Below, piece by piece: positions 8,404 through 17,500 of a stretch of 64,000 bases of DNA. The DNA lies in the NCBI RefSeq assembly GCF_014697625.1, contig NZ_JACJSG010000031.1, positions 1 to 64,000 of the forward strand, read 5' to 3'. Position 1 is the stretch's first letter, and every line of letters begins with the position of its first letter. This DNA comes from Anabaena azotica FACHB-119 (GTDB taxonomy: Bacteria; Cyanobacteriota; Cyanobacteriia; Cyanobacteriales; Nostocaceae). The notes under the pieces were generated by a model. That model had not been told where the DNA came from and did no database searches. It was given only the letters and a program-made list of their open reading frames with translations. Made by a program: the position numbers and the translations under genes.

Positions 8404-11037
8404 CTAACTATTAATCAAACTACCGATCGCATCAATTAACGCATCAGGATCTACTGGTTTGGATATGTGTAAGTGAAAACCTGCGGCTAGTGCTTGCTGT
8501 TGATTAATTTCGCCGGCGTAGGCTGTTAAGGCGATCGCGGGGATATCTCCACCTGCTTGTGGCGATCGTTCTCTGATTTGACGCATCAGCATATAACCAT
8601 CGACTTCTGGCATTCCAATGTCGCTCACCAAAACATCTGGTAAAGATTGAGATAAAGCCTCTAATGCTTCTTGGGCGGATGATACGGCTGTCACCTCTAC
8701 TTCGTAATCTTCTAAAATAAAGGTCACTAAGTCGCGGATGTCTGGTTCATCGTCTACTATTAAGACACGCACGCCAGAAAGGCTAGGAGGTTGAGAGTTA
8801 GCTGATACTGGTATTTGCGCCTCTTCATTCATCGTTTCATTCTTGAGTAAAAGCGGTAAATTAACGGTAAACGTAGCGCCTAAGCCTTCGCCTGCACTTT
8901 TAGCCACAACTGTCCCACCATGCAGTTCTACGACTTGACGCACAATGGCTAGTCCTAAACCTAAACCGCCAAATTTGCGGGTGGTAGTGCCATCAGCTTG
9001 ACGGAAGTAATCGAACACATAAGGGAGAAATTCTGGTGTAATTCCTTTACCAGTATCAATCACTTGAATCTGTGCTTGCTGATTCACTTGTTTCAGGTGG
9101 ATTTCTACTTTACCACCTGCGGGTGTAAACTTCACAGCATTGGAAAGCAGATTCCAGAAGACTTGTTGTAGGCGATTAGCATCACCTATTACTTGATCTA
9201 TATCCGAGTCGAATGTACTCCCAATCTTGATGCCTTTTGCTTCTGCTGCTAGGCGCACAGTGTCAATTGCCGCTTCAATCACAATTGGCAAACTCACAGG
9301 AGAAACATTCAGGCTTAACTTACCTTGCAGGATACGCGAGACATCTAATAAATCTTCAATTAATTGAGTTTGTAATCTAGCGTTACGTTCAATAGTTTCT
9401 AAGGCGCGGTCAGTAGTTGCCGCATCAAATTCTCTTGAACGTAGCAATTTTGACCAACCTAAAATCGGGTTGAGGGGGGTTCGTAGTTCATGGGAGAGAA
9501 CCGCCAAAAATTCATCTTTGATGCGGTTGGCGATTTCTGCTTCCTTACGGGCTATTCTCTCAGCACATAATAGGCGATCGCGCTGTTGTTCTGCCAATTT
9601 GCGTTCGCTAATATCGAGGACAAATGCTACTCCTTGGTCATCACAGTCGTTGAGTAAAGCTATTCCTAATACAATCGACACTCGCCTACCATTGCGGTGA
9701 ATATATTGCTTTTCGTAAAGGCGAGAAATACCATTGGCTTTGACTTCAGCGATCGCGCGATCGTCCAAGTGTTGATACTCTGGAGGGGTAAGTTCCAACC
9801 AATTAAGTTTACCTAAATTCTCAAACTCCTCACGAGTGTAACCAACTGTTTGCAAATAGGCATCATTGGCATCAGTGATGTAACCATCGATAGTCCAAAA
9901 AGCTACCCCTATTAAGTTAGACTCAAACAAACGGCGAAATCGACCTTCACTATTGCGTATAGATTTTTCAGCCCGTTTGTGTTCGGTAATATCACGCGAG
10001 ACTGTAATTATACCCTCAATCTCCTGGTCAACGTTGCGTAACGGTGTGAGGATATATTCATAATAATGTGTTCCATCTGCTGTCTCATATTCAGATTCAT
10101 CTTTAATCGGTTTCCCTGTTTCCAGAACAGATGTAAACTGCTGATTTACCTTATTTATTAATTCTTGGGGTAAATCAAGTTCTTGCAAAGATTTACCAAT
10201 CATCTGCTGTGGATGAAGACCCAACAAAGCCGCACCGCCATGACTAACATACTGATAGCGACCTGCACGATTGAGGATATAAATGTGATCTACAGAAGTA
10301 GCGAGGATGGCATTGAGAACATTAGCTTGTTCTTGAACTTGAATGGCTAATTGTCGAGTATGTTCTTCTGAAAGTTTGCTTTCGGTAATCTCCATGCAAA
10401 CCCCAATCATTCGCACAGGCTGTCCTTGGTCGTTGGAGAAAAATTTGCCCTTGGCTGCAATCCAATGTACGCTTTTATCCGACCAAACAACGCGAAATTC
10501 ATGATAGTAATCAGTCTTATTCTTTAAGCAATCAGTAATTACCTGAGTAACTGATTCCCTATCTTCTGGATGAATACAGGATACAAACGTCTTATAATTG
10601 CCATCAAAGCTACCGGGAACAAGACCAAACAAAAGTTCATGATTTTCTGACCAAACTACTTTTTTCGTCAGAATATTCCAATCCCAAAAACCTAAGTTTG
10701 CTGCTTCCAAAGCCAGCCTTAATCGTTCTTCACTCTCACCTAAAGCTGCGTCTACCTGTTGTCTTTGAGAAATCTCTTGCTGGAGTTGTTGCAAGGTAGC
10801 TGATATATCTAGGCTTGGAACTTTTTCTTGATGGTTGTCGAGGGGAACATCAGCTATGTGTGCCTTTGCTAGTTTTGCTGCTAAATCTTCTATTTGCTGC
10901 TCAAGTTTGACTTGCCTATGCTGATAATATCTTTCCAATTGTTCCAACTCAGCTACACGCTGCCGCAGAGCTGTTAATTCATCAGCAAGTTTACCGTTAA
11001 CTTGATCGACGTTTGGCATTGGGCAGACAACTCGCAA
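8404..11037 (-). CDS. PAS-domain hybrid histidine kinase
   Basis: 877 aa, cytoplasmic, no membrane segment. It has an N-terminal coiled coil (about 12-65) and three PAS/PAC sensor domains (about 101-222, 235-355, 365-480). The HisKA domain has phospho-acceptor His516 in LSHELRTPLN, and the ATPase domain has NLLSNAVKFTP, DTGKGI and GGLGLGLA. The C-terminal receiver (about 757-875) has VDDEP, Asp806 in VSDIGMP and Lys860. All catalytic residues are intact. Such kinases autophosphorylate and pass phosphate to their own receiver, then usually to a separate phosphotransfer protein or regulator. No cognate regulator is adjacent, and the signal is unknown. Confidence 0.92.
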   Translation of the reverse strand: MRVVCPMPNVDQVNGKLADELTALRQRVAELEQLERYYQHRQVKLEQQIEDLAAKLAKAHIADVPLDNHQEKVPSLDISATLQQLQQEISQRQQVDAALGESEERLRLALEAANLGFWDWNILTKKVVWSENHELLFGLVPGSFDGNYKTFVSCIHPEDRESVTQVITDCLKNKTDYYHEFRVVWSDKSVHWIAAKGKFFSNDQGQPVRMIGVCMEITESKLSEEHTRQLAIQVQEQANVLNAILATSVDHIYILNRAGRYQYVSHGGAALLGLHPQQMIGKSLQELDLPQELINKVNQQFTSVLETGKPIKDESEYETADGTHYYEYILTPLRNVDQEIEGIITVSRDITEHKRAEKSIRNSEGRFRRLFESNLIGVAFWTIDGYITDANDAYLQTVGYTREEFENLGKLNWLELTPPEYQHLDDRAIAEVKANGISRLYEKQYIHRNGRRVSIVLGIALLNDCDDQGVAFVLDISERKLAEQQRDRLLCAERIARKEAEIANRIKDEFLAVLSHELRTPLNPILGWSKLLRSREFDAATTDRALETIERNARLQTQLIEDLLDVSRILQGKLSLNVSPVSLPIVIEAAIDTVRLAAEAKGIKIGSTFDSDIDQVIGDANRLQQVFWNLLSNAVKFTPAGGKVEIHLKQVNQQAQIQVIDTGKGITPEFLPYVFDYFRQADGTTTRKFGGLGLGLAIVRQVVELHGGTVVAKSAGEGLGATFTVNLPLLLKNETMNEEAQIPVSANSQPPSLSGVRVLIVDDEPDIRDLVTFILEDYEVEVTAVSSAQEALEALSQSLPDVLVSDIGMPEVDGYMLMRQIRERSPQAGGDIPAIALTAYAGEINQQQALAAGFHLHISKPVDPDALIDAIGSLINS

Positions 11038-11421
11038 TTTAGAATCTATAACTTGTAGTATGCACTCCTTAAATCTGATTGAGTATGGATTTTTTCAATT
11101 AATCAAGCAATCTTTCTTCAGGAATACAGAATTTAGGGTTATAAATTGTAACTTAAGATTAGTATTTGCTTTTGTCATCTAGCCTTGGAGGGAGATGAGG
11201 GATGGGGGATTGGGGATTGGGGATTGGGAAGAAGCAGAGGAGTAACCCACCCCTAGCCCCTAAGAGGAGGGGAACGAGGAGATGAGGGGGATGAGGGGGA
11301 TGAGGGAGATGAGGAAGGAATATTCATATTTTCCAGTTACTAAACTAATATATCTTTCTCCCCCATCTCCCCCCACTCCCTCATCTCCCCCCAGTCCCCA
11401 ATCCCCAGTCCCCAGTCCCTA
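11038..11421. other. Repeat-rich spacer downstream of chlB
   Basis: No gene is seen. Tracts of GGGGATT, GAGGGGGAT and their complements (about 11178-11320 and 11360-11418) can pair as long hairpins, and may terminate both flanking transcripts. The same motifs recur in other spacers and inside the gene at 46235-46924. Confidence 0.6.
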
Positions 11422-12948
11422 CTACGCCCCTACTGCTTCCTTCGCAGCATATAGTACCTCGGCTGAGATATCTTTGAAGCCGCGATCGCGGGCAAATTTC
11501 TCTGTATTCCGTTTCACTTTTCCGCGTACAAAACCAGGAATTTTGTTCAATTCTGCTAAACCATCTTTTGTCCAATTCAGGTCAGACTCAGCCGAAATTC
11601 CCTTGGTAATCACTTCTTTGGTATCATGTCCACCAAATATTTCTAATAGGTGGTCTTCCATTCCCAAGGTGAAGGAATTATAGATTAAATCTGTGATTTG
11701 ATTTGTGCCTTCGTAGCCTAAGAATGGTTTGTAACCGATGGGGAAGTTTTGTACATGGATGGGTGCTGCAATTACACCACAGGGAATATCTAAGCGTTTA
11801 CCTACGTGACGTTCCATTTGTGTACCGAAAATGGCGGAGGGTTCGACGCGGGCGATCGCATCCCCAATTGCGCCATGATCATCGGTAATCAGCACTTCAT
11901 CACAATAGTCTTTTACCTCTTCACGAAACCAATCTGCGTCATATTTACAGTAGGTTCCCGCCCATACAACGTGAATTCCCATTTCCCGTGACAAAATTTT
12001 GGTGAGGGCGGCGGCGTGGGTGTTGTCGCCAAAAACTACGGCTTTCTTACCTGTGAGGTTTTGACAGTCGATGGAACGGGAGAACCAAGCAGCCTGGGAT
12101 ATATACAAGGTTTGCTCGTTGATGTATTCTTCGTAATCTACATTAGCACCTTGAGCGTTGATTACTTCCTGAATTTTGCGGATACATCTAGCAGTTTCCA
12201 CTACACCCATTGGGGTAATATTTATACAAGGAGTACCAAATTCTGCTTCCAGGTAATTAGCCGCCATCAAGCCCAATTCGCGGTAAGGGACGAGGTTAAA
12301 CCAAGCCCTGGGTAAATTTTTCAATTCGTGAACAGAAGCGCCTTCAGGAATGACCGCGTTGACCTCAATTCCCAAATCAGCCATTAACCTTTTGAGTTCG
12401 GTGCAATCATGGTTGTTGTGGAAACCCAGAGTAGAAATACCGATGATGTTAACTGAGGGTTTTTCTGTTTTGCTGGTGGGGAGTTCGCCTTTTTTGCGGG
12501 CTTTCTCGATGTAGAATTGCACAATTTGCTGGAGAGTGCGATCGCCTGCTTGCAGTTCGTTCACCCGATAATGGTTGACATCCGCCAACATCACGTCCCC
12601 TTTGGCTTCCAACTGGGCGCGTTCGACAAAGTTTTGTAAATCTTCTTGCAGAATGCTAGAGGTACAGGTGGGAGTCAAGACAATTAAATCTGGATGTTCC
12701 TCAGCATCTTTGCGAGTTATATTATCAACTACCTTTTCTTGGGAACCACGGGCTAAAACATGGCGGTCAACCACACTAGCTGTAACTGGTGTGAAGTCTC
12801 GCTCCCGCGATAACATTGAGCGCATGACGTTAAAGTAGTCATCGCCTAGAGGTGCGTGCATAATGGCGTGAACATTCTTAAAGGAACTAGCGACTCGCAA
12901 AGTGCCAATATGGGCTGGGCCTGCATACATCCAGTAAGCCAATTTCAT
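11422..12948 (-). CDS. chlB: Light-independent protochlorophyllide reductase subunit B
   Basis: 508 aa, full length, beginning MKLAYWMYAGPAHIGTLRVA. ChlB and ChlN form the NB protein of the dark-operative protochlorophyllide reductase. It takes electrons from the ChlL iron protein and reduces ring D of protochlorophyllide in chlorophyll synthesis. The sequence shows the nitrogenase-like fold, TPTCTSSILQEDL, and Asp36 (APLGDDY), the residue known to ligate the [4Fe-4S] cluster with three Cys of ChlN. The C-terminal proto-chlorophyllide reductase domain (LNWTKDGLAELNKIPGFVRG) is present. No chlL or chlN lies nearby, so the complex is encoded at separate loci. Confidence 0.97.
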   Translation of the reverse strand: MKLAYWMYAGPAHIGTLRVASSFKNVHAIMHAPLGDDYFNVMRSMLSRERDFTPVTASVVDRHVLARGSQEKVVDNITRKDAEEHPDLIVLTPTCTSSILQEDLQNFVERAQLEAKGDVMLADVNHYRVNELQAGDRTLQQIVQFYIEKARKKGELPTSKTEKPSVNIIGISTLGFHNNHDCTELKRLMADLGIEVNAVIPEGASVHELKNLPRAWFNLVPYRELGLMAANYLEAEFGTPCINITPMGVVETARCIRKIQEVINAQGANVDYEEYINEQTLYISQAAWFSRSIDCQNLTGKKAVVFGDNTHAAALTKILSREMGIHVVWAGTYCKYDADWFREEVKDYCDEVLITDDHGAIGDAIARVEPSAIFGTQMERHVGKRLDIPCGVIAAPIHVQNFPIGYKPFLGYEGTNQITDLIYNSFTLGMEDHLLEIFGGHDTKEVITKGISAESDLNWTKDGLAELNKIPGFVRGKVKRNTEKFARDRGFKDISAEVLYAAKEAVGA

Positions 12949-13391
12949 TATGTTTTACTCCCTTGTTAACTTAAATAACGAGCAATACGGGGCTATAAGT
13001 GCTTGATTAGTTGATGCTGATTGTTCCAATTGCAATTGGCATGAAGTGGGGTCTTTTTAGAGGTTTAGGTGTGGAGATTCGCTCAAAACTACTTCCTGAT
13101 TATGATTCAGCTTGTAATAGAAACAATTTAATCCTTGGCAAATTACATGAATCTTAAAGTTCAGCAAATTTTGTTATTAATTGCTCTGAGTATTAATTAC
13201 TATTGTTAAATTAATTATCGTAAATAAAAGGGTTTAAGACCCCTACGTCTATACGTAGTATCAGTTTCAGTCGGGGTTTAAATCCCCGACTGTTCGCGTA
13301 GCGTGCCGTAGGCAAAATGTCTTTAATGCGCGAATGCGTGAATGCGCGAATGCGCGAATTGTTAACAAAACCGATTTAATGTGGTGAAGTT
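12949..13391. other. Upstream region of chlB with hairpin and octamer repeats
   Basis: 443 nt without a gene. A 9-bp stem (CAGTCGGGG/CCCCGACTG, 13268-13292) has a TTTAAAT loop. A GCGTAGCGTGCCGTAGGC piece follows, then four tandem AATGCGCG-type octamers at 13325-13356. No chlB promoter or regulator site was identified. Confidence 0.6.
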
Positions 13392-13772
13392 ATGAAATTA
13401 GCAGATTTATCAGCAGAAACTCTAGAAAAAATTAAGTTAGTTAGATGGGATAGAATTATTGAGAAACATGAAGGCCCAGAAAATTGGGAATCTGTTCTGA
13501 GGTTCGAGGAGCCAGAATTTTTAGAAGTAGAAGGATATCCAATACTATTACCTGTAGATAAGTCACATCATCAAAATATAAGTATATTGCGTTCAATTTG
13601 GAGTGTAGATAACAACTCGGTAACTCTTTTCCTCTCAGATACTACCTATGAAGATGATCCTTTTTTCGCTGGGTTTATAGCAGTATGCGATCGCCCCAAA
13701 GATGAGAAATTTTTCTTGGCAATTTTATATCATGAATGGTTCATTATTGAAAGAGCAGAAGTCTTTGAATAA
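13392..13772 (+). CDS. Hypothetical protein
   Basis: 126 aa beginning MKLADLSAETLEKIKLVRWD, acidic and rich in aromatic residues, with LFLSDTTYEDDPFFAGFIAV and YHEWFIIERAEVFE towards the C-terminus. It appears soluble, single-domain and mixed alpha/beta. I do not recognise the family. The composition looks like a genuine small cyanobacterial protein. It stands alone, with a dispersed inverted-repeat element 39 nt downstream that may act as its terminator. Confidence 0.65.
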   Translation: MKLADLSAETLEKIKLVRWDRIIEKHEGPENWESVLRFEEPEFLEVEGYPILLPVDKSHHQNISILRSIWSVDNNSVTLFLSDTTYEDDPFFAGFIAVCDRPKDEKFFLAILYHEWFIIERAEVFE

Positions 13773-13810
13773 ACAATTTTTAACAAGATTGAAAGCGTCT
13801 TAATTATCAG

Positions 13811-13935
13811 TAGGACTTACGCAACTGTCATAATCAAACTAACTGTAGGGTGCGTCAGTCCCAATAATTTCGTACAGATTCAAGGATTTTCCACATCTGA
13901 CGCACCCTACTACTGTACCAGTTGCGTAAGTCCTA
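13811..13935. mobile_element. Miniature inverted-repeat element, subfamily B, copy 1
   Basis: The termini are TAGGACTTACGCAA and TTGCGTAAGTCCTA. The interior carries GTAGGGTGCGTCAG with its complement CTGACGCACCCTAC. It resembles the copy at 25173-25298 and the partial copy at 20364-20440. A clear 5-bp duplication is not seen here. Confidence 0.85.
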
Positions 13936-13995
13936 ATTATTATCAGTTCTTATTCTTCCGGATGCGAATAGATAAAGCTGAATAAAGAACATACA

Positions 13996-14349
13996 GTGAA
14001 GATATATGCTCAAATTATGGAAATGCCCCAGCGCGTATCGGTTCGCTACAAAGACGCTACCTACAACATGGATGAGATACGCTTGAAAACCTTTCGGCTT
14101 GGGTTGCAAATTTGGGACGAACAAAGCAAACCCAGAAAAACAGAACTTTATGAGTTCATATTAGCTTGCTTGAAACAAGTTGACCGTCAAGATAGGTTTA
14201 TATTTTCACTATTATTCATCGAGTTAGCAGATATGATTCGTGACTCTTCTTTAAAGAAAAGTATGAAAGAAGATTTAATTAAAGTAGCCTTTCGAGAATT
14301 TGCTTTTGCCCTCACAGACTTTGAAGATATTGCAGTTAAATCAAATTAA
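13996..14349 (+). CDS. Small helical hypothetical protein
   Basis: 117 aa from a GTG at 13996; an in-frame ATG at 14017 is an alternative start. Largely alpha-helical (KTELYEFILACLKQVDRQDR, then FIFSLLFIELADMIRD) with a basic N-terminal part. No signal peptide or clear membrane helix. Family not recognised. The stop codon abuts a TATCATGTCC-family repeat directly downstream. Confidence 0.6.
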   Translation: MKIYAQIMEMPQRVSVRYKDATYNMDEIRLKTFRLGLQIWDEQSKPRKTELYEFILACLKQVDRQDRFIFSLLFIELADMIRDSSLKKSMKEDLIKVAFREFAFALTDFEDIAVKSN

Positions 14350-14460
14350 TATCATGTCCGCTTAATCACTTATCATATCTTCGGGGTTGGTAATTGGTAA
14401 TTGGTAATTGCTAATGGTAGAAAACAATTACCTATTAGCTATTACCCATTACCGATCAAA
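14350..14460. repeat. Dispersed repeat, TATCATGTCCGC family, intact copy
   Basis: It begins TATCATGTCCGCTTAATCAC and continues through GGTAATTGGTAATTG units and AATGGTAGAAAACAATTACC. Relatives lie at 8123 (interrupted), inverted at 20178-20293, and weakly at 24115-24195. This copy shows the uninterrupted state of the sequence split at 8179-8303. Confidence 0.8.
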
Positions 14461-14520
14461 ACAACCATATTATACAGCATATTTTGGGTAAATGAGGTAC
14501 AAGCTTAAAACCCAAAATCA

Positions 14521-14550
14521 TGTAGAGACGTTACATGTAACGTCTCTACA
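14521..14550. terminator. Perfect 30-nt palindrome downstream of the 1736-aa kinase
   Basis: Two 15-nt arms starting TGTAGAGACGTTACA form a perfect palindrome 50 nt 3' of the kinase gene, which ends at 14600. GTAGAGACG-type hairpins also occur inside the repeats at 20050-20152 and 24747-24848. It could fold as a terminator-like hairpin, but there is no T-run, so the role is uncertain. Confidence 0.5.
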
Positions 14551-14599
14551 GTATTTCACGAATAGCGAAACTGCTGTAAGTAATTAGTTGAACTTAATC

Positions 14600-17500
14600 T
14601 TACTTATTTACTAAGAATTTCTTGATGATATTTGTTAGTTGCTTGAGTTTTACAGGTTTGGGGAGATAGTCGTTGGCTCCGACTGCTAAACAGTTTTCTT
14701 TGTCACCTGGCATGGCAAAGGCTGTGAGGGCAATGATGGGAACTTTGGTAAAATTTTGGTCTAATCGAATCTGCTTGATTGCCTCTAAACCATCTAATAC
14801 AGGCATTTGAATATCCATTAAAATTAAGTCGGGAAAGTGGAATTTGGTGAGGGCGATCGCTTCTTGACCGTTTTTTGCCAAGATCACCCTGTATCCTATT
14901 GTCTCTAAATAGCCAGAGATAGTAAAAACATTAGCTTCGTTATCTTCTGCGAGCAAAATTAGCGGTGAATGCTCTACTGTTTCACTGACAGTAAAATTTA
15001 ACTCAGGTGATACTTGCTTGACAGACTCAGACGAAAATTCACAGACATTGGTAGAGGGTAAATCAACAGTAAAGCAACTTCCTACACCGAGTTGACTGCT
15101 TACCTCCACCGTACCACCGTGCATTTCCACCAGTCGCTTGACCAGAGCCAACCCCAAACCAGTACCGTTATATTGGCGGTTGAAAGCACTATCAATTTGG
15201 ATAAAGGGTTGAAACAGTTTTTTTAAGTTCTCTTGTGCAATACCAATGCCGGTATCAATGACTGCAATGCGAATGATATCTTGACAGGATGTTGTCTGTG
15301 CTTGAGGAGCGATGCTTTCGCGGGTAACTTTTAAGGTGACTTTTCCACCTTCTGGGGTGAATTTTACAGCATTGTTGAGTAAATTAATTAAAACTTGGCG
15401 GATGCGTCGCTCATCCACTAGCAGTTCTGGTAGATGAGGTTGAATCTTGACTTCCAGCTGGATGCGTTTTTGGAAAGCTTCCTGCTTAATAAATGCCAAA
15501 CTGGACTGGCAAAGTGGGCTGATAGCTACGTGATTGTACTGTAAATCCATCTGCCCTGCTTCAATTTTGGATAAATCCAAGATGTCGTTAATTAATTCCA
15601 GCAGATGTTTGCCACTGCGCTCGATGGTTTGCAGCGCCAGTCCTTGTTTTTCATTGATGGCTCCAAACACCTGGTCTTGCAAGCCCTCGGATATACCGAG
15701 AATCGCATTGAGTGGGGTGCGTAGTTCATGAGAGATGGTAGCCAAAAACTCATCTTTCAATCGGGTAGCACGGGCGAGTTCATGGTTGGAAATGGCTAGT
15801 TTTTCGTTAGCTTGGCGTAGTTCTGATTCTGCCTTTTTGGCCTCGGAAATGTCTCGATGAGTACCAGTCATACGGAGGGGATTTCCGTCTTCATCGCGGA
15901 CTACAGCTTTACCATAGTTAACTATCCACCTGTAGTCACCCGCTTTAGTTTGGACTCGATAGTCGAGTTTGTAGGGAACAGAAGCATCCTGAAGGTGAGC
16001 GTTGAGTTTTTCTAACATATAGGGCTGATCTTCTGGATGAACTAACTTTTCCCATGTACTGAAATCACTGGGTAACTCACTGACCTCAAAACCTAGCATT
16101 CTTAGCCATTGAGGGCTGAGATAGAGTTCGTTAGTTGTAATATTCCAGTCCCATAACCCATCGCCAGAAGCTTCTAATGCCAATAGTAGACGCTCTTCAC
16201 TTAGCCGCATGGCTTCTTGGGCTAGTTCACGTTCACGAAGTGCAGCTTGCTGTTCGCTGATATCAACAACGTAACCAATAATTTCCACTGGTTTGCCGAC
16301 TTGATCGCGAACAAGGCGATATTCATCTTTGATCCAACGGTAGCTACCATCTTTATGCAGGAAGCGATATTGGTAGAGGTGATATTCCCGTTTTTCGAGA
16401 TGGGATAGCTCCACCAAGACCTGGGGTAAATCTTCTGGGTGGATGCGGTCTGTCCAGAAATCTGGATGTGATAACCATTCTTGAGGTGTATAACCGAGAA
16501 CATTCTGTACATTTTTGCTGATAAAGGTGGCGGCAAAACTTTCCAATACTTGGCAGGTATAAATAACGGCGGGATTAGCGGAAAGGACAAATTCTAAACG
16601 TTCTTTGAGACGTTTATTTTCTAGTTCTTCTCGTCGGCGATCGCTAATATCAAAGTTAATGCCGATCATCCGTTGAGCTTGTCCCTGCGCGTCACGTTGT
16701 ACCAATGCGTAGGCTTTGAGAAACCTGATAGTGCCATCAGTCCAGACTACCCTAAATTCTGGCTCAAAGTCTTTTTCTCCGGCAATGGCTTGCTCCATCG
16801 CCGCACGGACAGACAGCAGATCATCGGGATGCAGTCCTGCTTCCCATGCTTGGTAAGCACCTGTGAAATCTGCGGCTTTGATCCCATATAGTTGATACAT
16901 CCGTTCATCCCAGACGAGATGATTATTGATGATATCCCAGTCCCAGATGCCAATTTGAGCAGATTTGATGGCTAAATTCAATCGGTCTGACAAGTTATTC
17001 AGGGCAATTTCCGTCTGTTTACGTTCGCTAATATCCAGTATTAATCCATCCCATAAAATATCGCCTTCGGCTTGTCGTTCTGGTTGGGAAATGCCTTGTA
17101 TCCATTTCAAGCGACCAGATGGGGTAATCATCCTGGCTTCCCAAGAGAACTGCTGTAAGGAATTAGCTGAATGGGTGATCGATTCCTGCAATGAGGGGAT
17201 ATCATCTGGATGAATCAGGGCAAAGATGGCATCGGCATTTTCCATAATTGTTGCTGGCTCTAGTTCCAAAAGTTCTCGACAGCGATCGCTAATATATATA
17301 AACTCTTGGGAGCCGTCAGCATGGAGAATATATTGATACATTACACCAGGAACGTTGGCAGCAATGCGCTGGAATCGGGCTTCATTTTCGCGTAATGCGG
17401 CTTCCGCTTGTTTACGCACTGTAATATCCCGATCCATACCGCGATAGCCGCGAAATCTTCCCTGTGTATCAAAAATAGGTACTGCGCTCGTTTCTAAAGT